Shown here: piece by piece, positions 1 through 8,900 of the stretch | How positions within the stretch are numbered: the stretch's first letter is position 1 | Layout of the letters: each line of letters opens with the position of its first letter | Origin: Candidatus Chloroploca asiatica | GTDB lineage: Bacteria; Chloroflexota; Chloroflexia; Chloroflexales; Chloroflexaceae | Direction: 5' to 3' | Assembly: GCF_002532075.1 (NCBI RefSeq) | Contig: NZ_LYXE01000099.1 | Coordinates: 1-53,815 of the forward strand | Length of the DNA stretch: 53,815 nt | Made by a program: the position numbers and the translations under genes | The notes under the pieces: model-generated | Seen by the model: the letters and a program-made list of their open reading frames with translations, nothing else | What the model was told of the DNA's origin: nothing | The model's database searches: none

Positions 1-144
1 CCCTTGCGGGTGCCCTTGCGGGTGCCCTTGCGGGTGCCCTTGCGGGTGCCCTTGCGGGTGCCCTTGCGGGTGCCCTTGCGGGTGCCCTTGCGGGTGCCCT
101 TGCGGGTGCCCTTGCGGGTGCCCTTGCGGGTGCCCTTGCGGGTG
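1..144. repeat. 12-bp perfect tandem array, at least 12 copies
   Basis: Twelve head-to-tail copies of CCCTTGCGGGTG with no mismatch, then a partial CC before unique sequence. The array touches the window edge, so the true copy number is unknown. The unit is contained in the terminal palindrome of the element found at 15503-15523 and 37730-37770, where it occurs one to three times. This array therefore looks like a local expansion of that element. It ends 22 bases past the stop codon of the SelO gene. Confidence 0.95.
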
Positions 145-166
145 CCTCAGTAGACACAGAGGTATC

Positions 167-1726
167 CTATGAACTGCACGAAAGCATTGAGCAGCCGGCG
201 CGTTCGCGGGCCCAGTCGGGGCGTTTCTGGATGAAAGGAGCGCTGACTGGCTGATCATCGTATGGTCTGCGTAGGGCGTCAAGCAGGGCGTGAATGCGGC
301 TCGGGTCGCCCTCTTCAGCGAGATCAATCGCCTGTTGGGCCAGATAATTCCGTAAAACGGTGCGTGGGTTGACCGCGTTCATCTGGGCGCGACGTTCAGC
401 GGGGTCGCTATGATCGCGGCGCACACGGGCCGCGTAGTGCTGGATCCAGGTGGCAAAGGTCTGTTCATGGCGGCTGAACAGGTCATCACGATAGAAGGCT
501 TCACGCAGTGACTCAAGCGATGGTGCGGTGGGGTTGATGTCGGCTAGGCCACGGAAGAACCAGGTCATATCTACTTCAGCGATCTGCATCAGCCGATACG
601 CCTCGCTGACGAGAGCCTGATCGTGCTCGTCAAAGCTCTTGAAGCCAAATTTTGCCGCCGTCATGGTGCGCTGTTCTTCCAAAAAGACCGCAACATACCG
701 ATCGAGGCTGGCCTGCAGGATCTGCTGGTCTGGAAAGAGACTCGCAAGCGCCCCAGCGAGACAAGCCAGGTTCCAGTGCGCAATCTGGGGTTGATGGGCA
801 AAGCGGTAGCGTCGCCCGCTCTCATCGGTGGTATTCGGCGTCCAGTCGGGATCAAAGTTGTCGACCCAGCCATAAGGCCCGTAATCGATTGTTAGCCCCA
901 GGATCGACATATTATCGGTATTCATCACGCCATGCACAAAGCCGACCCGCATCCAGTGGGTGATCATGTGCGCCGTGCGCACACAGATCGCTTCAAACCA
1001 CTGGCTCCGCAGCGTCGCGGGATCACCTTCGAGTTCGGGAAAATCGCGATTGATCGTGAAATCAACAAGTTGCGCCAGCAGCTCGCGGTCGCCACGGGCC
1101 GCCAGGATCTCAAAATTACCAAAACGAATGAATGAAGGCGCCACGCGACAGACAATCGCCCCCGGTTCAGGGCGGGCATGCCCATCGTAGAACATATCGC
1201 GGATGACCTCTTCGCCGGTCGCCACCAGGCTAAGCGCCCGGGTTGTCGGCACCCCGAGGTGGTGCATCGCCTCGCTGCAGAGGAACTCGCGGATCGACGA
1301 GCGCAATACGGCCCGCCCGTCGGCGGTGCGTGAATAGGGCGTTAGCCCGGCTCCTTTGAGCTGTAATTCCCAGCGCTCGCCAGCACGATTGATCACCTCG
1401 CCGAGCGTAATTGCCCGCCCGTCACCCAATTGCCCGGCCCAGTGGCCGAACTGATGCCCACCGTAACAAGCCGCATACGGCTGCATCCCCCTGACCAGCG
1501 CATTGCCCCCAAAGACCTGGGCAAAGGCCGGTGACGTGATCGCTTCGTGGTTGAGATCGAGGAGCTCGGCCACCTCGGCGGCATACGCCAGTAACCGTGG
1601 TTCGGCCACAGGTGTGGGCAATACCGGCGACCAGCATGCGTTCAATACCTGACGTGGATGTCGGCTCTCTTCAGGATCACCAGGAAGTTCGTTGACAAAG
1701 CGGTTCTCAAAACGCCAGTTTTGCAT
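167..1726 (-). CDS. selO: Protein adenylyltransferase SelO (YdiU/UPF0061 family)
   Basis: This is a pseudokinase-fold enzyme that, in characterised family members, transfers AMP from ATP onto Ser, Thr or Tyr of target proteins, with a role in redox stress. The 519 residues match the bacterial family length. Family landmarks are visible: [17 protein letters not shown], the Lys-containing [12 protein letters not shown] loop, [13 protein letters not shown], and the [10 protein letters not shown] / TIDYGP block that holds the active-site Asn and Asp. The protein ends in SCSS, with Cys third from the end where eukaryotic SelO has selenocysteine. The start gives the usual short N-terminus ([10 protein letters not shown]). 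The gene lies 26 bp downstream of the radical SAM gene on the same strand and may share its transcript. Confidence 0.95.
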   Translation of the reverse strand: MQNWRFENRFVNELPGDPEESRHPRQVLNACWSPVLPTPVAEPRLLAYAAEVAELLDLNHEAITSPAFAQVFGGNALVRGMQPYAACYGGHQFGHWAGQLGDGRAITLGEVINRAGERWELQLKGAGLTPYSRTADGRAVLRSSIREFLCSEAMHHLGVPTTRALSLVATGEEVIRDMFYDGHARPEPGAIVCRVAPSFIRFGNFEILAARGDRELLAQLVDFTINRDFPELEGDPATLRSQWFEAICVRTAHMITHWMRVGFVHGVMNTDNMSILGLTIDYGPYGWVDNFDPDWTPNTTDESGRRYRFAHQPQIAHWNLACLAGALASLFPDQQILQASLDRYVAVFLEEQRTMTAAKFGFKSFDEHDQALVSEAYRLMQIAEVDMTWFFRGLADINPTAPSLESLREAFYRDDLFSRHEQTFATWIQHYAARVRRDHSDPAERRAQMNAVNPRTVLRNYLAQQAIDLAEEGDPSRIHALLDALRRPYDDQPVSAPFIQKRPDWARERAGCSMLSCSS

Positions 1727-1752
1727 ACAAGAACAACTTGTTTCTAGATCTA

Positions 1753-2967
1753 TTAATAGATAAATTCTGATAGATGATACAGAACGACTTTTGTCGCCGG
1801 GTCAACGTGTGCTTTGAGCCCCGCCTTGAGGAGGTCTAGCTGGACGTCAATGGCCTGCTCGTCGAGCGGTTGGCTGTTTGCATCGCGCAACTGGGCGAGA
1901 TAAGGGCTCTCATCAGGCACCATGAGGGGCGACAGATAGACCAGATCGCCTTCGCCGAGGCCCATCGCGCCAACGATGCGCAGCGAATTGGCGACGTGCT
2001 GCGCCGCCAGGCGCTCGCCCCCGGCCCCCGCGAGCAAAATGACCCCGACACTGATCCCCGCCGCCTTGATCGCCTGCACCACTTCAACGCAGGCAGCGGG
2101 CGAACCGGGCTTGTTGAGCAACCCAAAGACCTCGGGATCGCCCGTTTCGAGGCCCAGGTAGATCCGGCGCACCTGCGCCTCGCGCAGTTCACGATAAGCG
2201 GCGACCGACTTGCGTTCAGCCCCGAAAATATCGAGAAACGCATAGATCCCACGCAACCTATTCCCCGTCCCTAACGCAAACTCACGCTGGACCACCTCAA
2301 GCAGTTCACGCAGGCGGGGCTGGGGAATGATTAACGCATTCGCATCACCGAGAAAAATGGCATTGCGCAGCCCCATGCCATGCCCGAGCAAGCCCTTGAC
2401 TTCGTGAATATGTTGACATAACTCGGTGGGGCCTTTGATCCGAAAAGGCCGGTCGTGGTACAACGTACAGAAGGTACAGCGGTTCCAGCTACATCCTTCG
2501 GTTGCCTGTACCACCACAGCCTGATAGTGATCAGGGGGAAGGATAGAGATCGGCTTGTAGATCGCATCGAAGCGCTCGCGTTCAGCCTCAAGCCGGGGCA
2601 CATCCCAGGCGAGAATGCGTTCAAGCCACGCGTTGAGTTCAGGCTGCTGGCTAGCTTCAAGCTGACCAGCGAGTTGGCTCATATGCGTGACCATCTCGTG
2701 CAGAAAGTTCTGCCGTTCATCCTGGTTCAGCATATGGCGGAGCTTCTGGCCGGGAGCCAGGGACTGCTTGCGCAACACATCGCCCCGCAGACCACGCCGA
2801 TAATTGATCCCCTCACGAAACGCGCCGATCAGCCGTCCTTCGCCATCGAACGAATAGCGGCGGGTAAAGTTGTCGGCAAGCGTAAAAAAATGCGGCTGCA
2901 CATTGAGTGACAGCACATGCTGATCGGGCGTCACGATTGTCTGCGCACCAGTAAGCGAAGGTTGCAT
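1753..2967 (-). CDS. Radical SAM protein
   Basis: Predicted [4Fe-4S]/S-adenosylmethionine radical enzyme of about 404 residues; the substrate is unknown. The cluster motif reads [11 protein letters not shown], so the spacing is C-x4-C-x2-C rather than the textbook C-x3-C-x2-C. It is followed by a TIM-barrel-like region with [24 protein letters not shown] and a [11 protein letters not shown] glycine motif, resembling COG1032/HemN-like proteins. An upstream in-frame start exists at 3003. The start at 2967 is preferred because GGGAG precedes it by 5 bases and because a good promoter at 2995-3023 would begin transcription inside the longer version. selO follows 26 bp downstream. Confidence 0.85.
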   Translation of the reverse strand: MQPSLTGAQTIVTPDQHVLSLNVQPHFFTLADNFTRRYSFDGEGRLIGAFREGINYRRGLRGDVLRKQSLAPGQKLRHMLNQDERQNFLHEMVTHMSQLAGQLEASQQPELNAWLERILAWDVPRLEAERERFDAIYKPISILPPDHYQAVVVQATEGCSWNRCTFCTLYHDRPFRIKGPTELCQHIHEVKGLLGHGMGLRNAIFLGDANALIIPQPRLRELLEVVQREFALGTGNRLRGIYAFLDIFGAERKSVAAYRELREAQVRRIYLGLETGDPEVFGLLNKPGSPAACVEVVQAIKAAGISVGVILLAGAGGERLAAQHVANSLRIVGAMGLGEGDLVYLSPLMVPDESPYLAQLRDANSQPLDEQAIDVQLDLLKAGLKAHVDPATKVVLYHLSEFIY

Positions 2968-2994
2968 TTGAACTCCCTGCGTAGGCCCACGTTC

Positions 2995-3023
2995 ATTGTA
3001 CACGTTGTCACGACCTTGAACAA
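2995..3023 (-). promoter_or_regulatory. Sigma70-like promoter for the radical SAM/selO pair
   Basis: Read on the minus strand: TTGTTC, a 17-base spacer, then TACAAT. The predicted start of transcription is near 2988, leaving a leader of about 20 bases that holds the GGGAG ribosome site before the ATG at 2967. Confidence 0.6.
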
Positions 3024-3098
3024 GGTGGTGTTTCCTCCTTTATCAGCGGTAGGTAAATAGGGTAAGCTACTCGTGGTACACATTTCAAAAGCGTTGGC

Positions 3099-3509
3099 AC
3101 CCGTGTCTACCCCCCAGCCCCACATACGCAGGAAGTTCCCACCGTTCTTCGCACCTTCTGCACCAACGTGTACGCCGCGTTTACCCGTGCCGCTGACGCC
3201 TTGTTCGACCTCGCTGATGCGCTCTTGACCGATCCGCTGGCCCAGCGTTTGGTCGAACTCGCCCTCAGTCCGGCCTTTCGGCGTCGCTGGCCGAGGCTGT
3301 ACGAGGCCTTGGAGGATGGCCGCATGGACCAGGCGGCGCTCCGGCAGACGTTTGTGGACGCCATGCCGACACCTCCAGGGGGCAAGCGTCTGCTGCTTGG
3401 ACTCGATACCAGTTCGCTGTTCCGACCCGAGGCGCAGACGTTCCGCGACCGCACCTACGTCTACCAGGCCAACACGCCCACGGGGCGACGCCGACCAGCC
3501 CGGGGATGA
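3099..3509 (+). pseudogene. Transposase remnant (N-terminal part, frameshifted)
   Basis: The open frame encodes a helical N-terminal region (TNVYAAFTRAADALFDLADALL, ALSPAFRRRWPRLYEALEDGRMDQ) followed by GKRLLLGLDTSSLFRPEAQTF. This resembles the start of a DDE transposase, with LDTS as the likely first catalytic Asp, of a type often found in Chloroflexota and Cyanobacteria. An ATG start is lacking; the only start in the frame is a GTG at 3168. The frame breaks near 3490-3509, just after the first catalytic block, and no later DDE blocks are seen. Family assignment is from memory of sequence style. Confidence 0.6.
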
Positions 3510-3847
3510 AGGCAATGATCCCGCATTCGCGCCGAGCCTCGTCCGCTTGCGCGGCACTGGCCCCGTTTCTGCCGAGCGCACGCTCAGGGGCATCCTGAAC
3601 TGGGTTGCCAGTTCGGGATGCTCGGGCAGCAATGCCTGACGCAGGAGCAATGAAGTTTTCTACGTTGCGCTGTTCCAGGGTTTTTGACGTGATGTTTGAT
3701 TTGCGTCAGCCGAGAACATGCGCTTTATCTGGCAGTACGCATATGCCTTTCGCTCAACATAGACAACGCTTGCGAAAGCAGAACAAAACTGCTATCATGA
3801 ATACTATACTGGTTTCTGCTTACCGTTATCTAAGAAGGTGGTATGCG
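3510..3847. other. Gene-poor stretch downstream of the transposase remnant
   Basis: No protein or RNA gene is recognised here. The first part stays GC-rich and may be residual transposon DNA. From about 3650 the base composition shifts to AT-rich and continues so into the Uma2 gene, which suggests a junction between segments of different origin. Confidence 0.4.
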
Positions 3848-4459
3848 ATGACCGCACAACCAAAACGGTACATCACTGAACAAGAATATATTGAATTTGA
3901 GCGTGCGAGCACAAGTAAGCATGAATATTTTGATGGTCAAATTTACGCAATGACGGGCGCGTCGCGAATCCATAATCTTATTGCAGGAAATACACTTGCG
4001 ACACTCCATGGTCAACTTCGTCGGAAGCCATGCCAAGTATTTCCGAGTGATATGCGTGTTAAAGTAGCACGTACCGGGCTCAACACCTATCCTGATCTTG
4101 TTGTTATTTGTGGAGAACCCGAATTCACTGATGATGCACTTGATACACTTATCAATCCATTAGTCCTTATTGAAATACTATCCCCCTCAACGGAACGCTA
4201 TGATCGAGGAATGAAAGCTCAAAACTATCGCACCATCGAAACATTGCAAGATTATCTCCTTATTGCACAAGACCATTATCACGTTGAGCATTATTCACGA
4301 CAAGAAAATGGACAGTGGCTGCTTCAAGAGGCGATTGACATAGGATCGGCTATTACCATCCATTCAATTGAATGCACCCTTGCACTCAAAGATGTATACG
4401 AAAAAGTGGATATTACACCAGAAAACCCAGGTATTTCCCGAGAAATCTCTCCTGAGTAG
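3848..4459 (+). CDS. Uma2 family endonuclease (DUF820)
   Basis: Small 203-residue protein of the PD-(D/E)XK nuclease superfamily, found in many paralogues in Cyanobacteria and Chloroflexota; its biological role is not settled. Visible landmarks are the N-terminal YITEQEYIEFERAS..KHEYFDGQIYAMTGAS segment, the strand SDMRVKV, the catalytic-type Asp in TYPDLVVIC, and Glu in PLVLIEILSPSTERYDRGMK with the usual Lys. The ATG at 3848 is chosen because AAGAAGGTGG precedes it at good spacing; the frame is open further upstream without family similarity. The gene is clearly more AT-rich than its neighbours and sits beside a transposase remnant, both consistent with acquisition by transfer. Confidence 0.85.
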   Translation: MTAQPKRYITEQEYIEFERASTSKHEYFDGQIYAMTGASRIHNLIAGNTLATLHGQLRRKPCQVFPSDMRVKVARTGLNTYPDLVVICGEPEFTDDALDTLINPLVLIEILSPSTERYDRGMKAQNYRTIETLQDYLLIAQDHYHVEHYSRQENGQWLLQEAIDIGSAITIHSIECTLALKDVYEKVDITPENPGISREISPE

Positions 4460-4654
4460 ATCTACCAATAAAAGCGTGTGATCTGGACTGCTTATGGTCG
4501 TTGCTCGATAGCTGCACACGCGCGATGATCGCGTTCAGCCTGATGCGCTACGTCGGCTTGCACATCGGCGCGGTCGTCTGTCTCCGTGATCTTGCCAGAA
4601 GGGAGTATACTTACGCATGATGAAGGTTACGTGTTGCATCAAGAAAGTTGCCTT

Positions 4655-5869
4655 ATGCCGACGTTAGAAGAACGGCTTGCCTCGCTCGAAGCAGAGAATC
4701 GGCAACTCCGTGCGCAGATAACGGAGTTAAGCAAAAAGACCACCCGCTTTCGTGACATGATTCTCTCGACGCCAGTGGCAGTGGCTGTTGCATCAGTCGA
4801 GACTGAACTGGTTGATTATGGCAATCCGGCATTTGCGAGTCTTCTTGGCTATGATCTCGAAGAGCTTATGGGCCTGCCGCTGACCAAGGTTTTTGCCGAA
4901 GAACCGGACTATATCCAGCATCTTTTTGTCAAGTGTGTTGCCGAGGGCGCATGGCAGGGCGAATTGCGCTATTGTCACAAAGATGGCTCACCGATCCCTG
5001 CTTTGCTGACGGCCAGCGTGCTGCATGATAGTGATGGCAAGCCTTATGCGGTGGTTGGTTTTGCCCATGACATGCGCCAACAGAAAGCCCAAGAAGCGCA
5101 GCTACGTATCTTCAAAATGCTGGTTGAAAATGCGCCTGATGGCATTGCGCTGATTGATCTCGATCTCGATCTGACCTATGCCAATCCCGCCTTTGAAGCG
5201 ATGTTTGGCTATCAGCAGACGACGCTTGGGCGTTCATTGAAAGAGTTGATTCTTCCAGAAGATCTGGCTCAACTCGAACTCCTCGCCGAGACAGCGCGTA
5301 CCTGTGGCACCGTGATGGGCGAACTGCGGTATCGCCGCGCCAATGGCGAGGTGTTTATGGCACAAGTTTCGGGCATGATCCTGCGTGATGAGACCGATGA
5401 GCCAATTGGTTTTGCCTCGATCAACCGTGATCTGACTGATCAGTTGCGGGCTGAGCAAGAGCGACGGGCCTTGCAAGAAGAAGTGATCCAGGCCCAACAG
5501 GCGGCCCTGCGCGAACTCTCTACTCCGCTGATGCCGATTGCCGATAAAGTTGTGGTGATGCCAATTATTGGCAGCATTGATCAGACGCGGGCGCAGATGA
5601 TTATGGAGACGTTGCTCGAGGGGATTGCAGCGCACCGGGCAACCTTTGCGATCCTCGATATTACCGGGGTGCGCGTGGTTGATACCCAGGTTGCCGCAGC
5701 GATGATCCGTGCGGCCCAGGCGGCCCGCATGCTCGGGGCCGAGGTTGTTTTGACCGGTATTGGCCCTGAGGTCGCGCAGACCCTTGTCCATATCGGGGCT
5801 GATCTGCGTGAACTGGTTGCCCGCAGCAGTTTGCAGCAGGGTATTGCGTATGCGATGAAACGCATTTAG
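4655..5869 (+). CDS. PAS-PAS-STAS sensor protein (RsbR-like)
   Basis: Cytosolic signalling protein of about 404 residues. It starts with a short coiled coil (LEERLASLEAENRQLRAQI), then has two PAS domains (roughly 35-150 and 155-280, each with a YxNPAFxxxxGY motif), a linking helix and a C-terminal STAS domain (about 300-404). The STAS part carries DITGVRVVDTQVA, the region where RsbR-type stressosome proteins are phosphorylated on Thr. Family knowledge suggests it senses a ligand through PAS and controls a kinase/phosphatase partner switch, but no RsbT-, RsbX- or sigma-factor-like partner is nearby. An in-frame GTG at 4586 would add 23 residues; AGAAGGGAG near 4597-4605 lies inside that extension, so the start is not certain. 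Confidence 0.85.
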   Translation: MPTLEERLASLEAENRQLRAQITELSKKTTRFRDMILSTPVAVAVASVETELVDYGNPAFASLLGYDLEELMGLPLTKVFAEEPDYIQHLFVKCVAEGAWQGELRYCHKDGSPIPALLTASVLHDSDGKPYAVVGFAHDMRQQKAQEAQLRIFKMLVENAPDGIALIDLDLDLTYANPAFEAMFGYQQTTLGRSLKELILPEDLAQLELLAETARTCGTVMGELRYRRANGEVFMAQVSGMILRDETDEPIGFASINRDLTDQLRAEQERRALQEEVIQAQQAALRELSTPLMPIADKVVVMPIIGSIDQTRAQMIMETLLEGIAAHRATFAILDITGVRVVDTQVAAAMIRAAQAARMLGAEVVLTGIGPEVAQTLVHIGADLRELVARSSLQQGIAYAMKRI

Positions 5870-5900
5870 CTTCCGGGAAGCTTAGAGCTTCCCGGAAGCT
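5868..5900. terminator. Bidirectional terminator between convergent genes
   Basis: Perfect 15-bp stem AGCTTCCGGGAAGCT with a TAG loop, starting within the stop codon of the PAS-STAS gene and ending 6 bases from the stop of the convergent nuclease gene. An ACTCTTTTA stretch follows on the + side. Confidence 0.8.
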
Positions 5901-5906
5901 ACTCTT

Positions 5907-8900
5907 TTAGGGCAGGTTGCCCCCGCCAAAGTGATCGAAGGCTGCCCCGGCGGCGTTCATAAACCAGACGCCAATCTGCCCACCCTGGCTGACATAGGTA
6001 TTGCCAGCGACCGTCCGTGTATCGGCTGTGCCAAGCAGCAGGCAGTCGGCATACACGGCTATTGTGCCGTCAGCAAAAGCCCTTGCACCAAGCAGCGCAC
6101 CTGGTTGGAGTGTCACCGGGTAACTTGCTACGCTGCGCCAACCGCGCCCTGGCACAAGCGCCTCGACGCTTATCTGCTGGCCCGGCGCGTCGTAACTGAC
6201 CAGGATTGCATGGCTCTGCCCTCGTACTTTCAAGGCCAGGGTGTGGTGTGCGCTTGTTGGGTTGAGCGTACTCAGGCGCATGAACGCCTCCTGGTTAGAA
6301 CCGAAGGGCGGTGTGCGCCATGTGGCGAGCCCGCCTTTGCCAACGCTGACGACGCCGTCACTGAGACGGTACTGATCGCGTTGGGTCGCGCCACGCCAGT
6401 TGCTGCCCAGTCTCCCGTCGGCTCGGTCGAAGTTGTCGAGGACGGCCCTGGCAGGGAAGTTGCTGACTTTGACGACGATGCTTTGCACGGCTTCGCGATT
6501 GCCAGCCTTGTCGGTGGCAAAAAACTCGACGACATTCGCGCCCTCGGTGGTGATCGCAAACGGGTTGGTGTAGGGTGCGAAGTCAGCCTCTCCGACACGG
6601 TACCAGATCGTGTTTACCCCCGAGCGATCATCCTCGGCATTGAGGGTCACGGTTGCGCTGCCAGCAAAGCAGTCGCTCGGGCAGAGCGGGTTGCGCTCGC
6701 CACTGGTGCTGGCTGTGGTCGTGGGTGGGGTGACGTCAGGGGTGCGATCCTCGAAGCTGATTGTCCCTGTTGCCGCCGGGTTGATGCCGTCGCTCAGGCT
6801 GGCGTTGACCGTAGCCGTGCCTCTTGCTCCAAGGGCTGAGGTGAACACGAGGTTGCGACTGATCGCGTTCAGCGTGGCGGTGTTGCCGGTTGCCCGGTAG
6901 AACCCGCCTCCCAGGTCGCTCAGACCTGCGCTGCTGCTAAGGGTGCCGATGCCGGCAGGGGTTACGTGCAGATCGAGCGTCAGGATGTCGCTGCCATCGC
7001 GGTCAATGGCCCCAAGCCCAAAGCTGCGCGGCGTGGCTTCGGTGTAGCCCAGCGTAATGTTCGGGGCGTTCACCGGAACCGTCGCCACGGTCACGGTGCC
7101 TGAAACCTCGTTGGCACTGAGCGCAAAGAGTTGCCCAGCGCGTTCAATGAGCTTGATGCCCTCAGGGGCCAGGCCTGTTCGTACCAGTCCGAAGGCCTGC
7201 GGGGCCGTCGGCATTGTGATGTCAACAAAGGCCATGGCGTTGGCCCGCTCAAGGCCAACAGCGACCAGCACGCGCCCGTTTACCCTGATCACGTCAAGCA
7301 TTTCGGGCTCGACGCCACCATTCGGGCTGCGATTATCCGGGTAGACGCCATATTGGTTTGCTAGGTTCGCCAACTGGTTGCCCAGGTCGGCGACGAAGGC
7401 CCCGGTATTTGCATTGAAGATGCTGATCGTGCGCCCACCACGTGGGTTGGGGCGTGTATCGCCTTCGTCGGCGGTGATCAGATAAAGCGTGCCGTCAATT
7501 TCTACCGCACGAATGCCATCCGGCTCGCGGAAGGCGACCAGCAGCTCGTTCGGGTTGTAGATCCCGTCGTTGGTGCGGTCGGTCAACAATGCAACCTGGC
7601 CTAGCCCGAAGATGTTGTCGGTTGATAGGATCGTGGGCAACGGATCAACCAGGCTCAACCGTGCGATGGCGTTATTTTCTTGCAAGGCCACGAAGACGGT
7701 CTGGCTATCGGGCGCAAACGCGATTCCTTCTGGTTCGATGGTGCCAGGCGCATTGGTAATCGCGGCGCCGCTGGCGTCACCGTGCGTACGACCGATGCTC
7801 ACTCCGGGTACCCCCGCGATGTCAGGGAACTCAACCGTGCTGACGGTCAGTACCGACGGATCGGGGTTGGCCGGGTCAAAGGCGCTCAGATCCATCACAA
7901 CGAGCGCACCTGCGCCACCATCATCAGTTGCGCTGACTTGCTCGGCTTCGATCGCAATGACGGCAAAGCGTCCGTCAGGCGAAATTTCCACCGAGTCAGG
8001 CTGGCGTCCGTCGGGCGAGGCGGCATCAAGGCCAACGATGAACTGTACCAGCGGCATGCCGTCCGAGAGACGGAAGACGAAGACACGGCCCGAACGGGGG
8101 TTGCTGTTGCCGGTGACGGCCACAAAGAGATCTTTGGTCGGGTGGATGGCAACCGAGGTCAGGTTGGCAAGTTCAGCGAACTGCACCCGCTGGATCAGGC
8201 TGAGGTCAGGCAGCGCACTGAGATCGAGCAGATCAATGCTGCCATCGCCCGCATTCGAGAGCACGGCCCGATCACCACTGACACTGATGATCTCGGCCCC
8301 ACGGTCGCCAAGGCCAGTATCGTACGTAGCGAGTGCCGACAACGCCGGCGGGCTATTGGGCCGGGTCAGGTTCAAGCCGATCAGCACCGGGTCGTGGTCA
8401 GAGGTGCGAAACTCGTCGGGAGCAAAGAGGCTCTCGATCTGATTGGCAATCTTGAACTCGACGTTGTAATCGAGCACGCTCGGTTCGTCGGCGTTGATAT
8501 GGTACTCGTCAGTGCCTACGACCTGCTCGACCAGGCTCGGTGAGGCCAGGGCGTAGTCAAGATAGCCCCATTGCCCGTCGAAGACGTATGAGTAGGCGTC
8601 GGCCCCGCCAAAGCGCTCGATCAGATTGACAAAGCCAAACTCCTCGATGACCGCAATCGGATCTTCTTTTGCATAAGCATTCAGATCGCCGATGATGAGC
8701 CAGTCGGTATCACCGCTGCCGGTAGGATCCGTCGCGATCCACTCCATCAGCGCGAGCGCAGCGGCGGTACGGGTACCATTGCAGTTGCCCTGGCCGTCGG
8801 TCAGATCATCATCGCCGGGACCACAGGCCGAACCCTTGCTCTTGAGGTGATTGACCACGACCGTCAATTCGCCGCCCGTCGCGATTTCGCGGAAGGTCTG

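Noticed and set aside
2931-3650. Minus-strand frame of about 239 codons upstream of the radical SAM gene
   Set aside because: It covers the transposase remnant on the other strand and the radical SAM promoter; its product has no recognisable domain.
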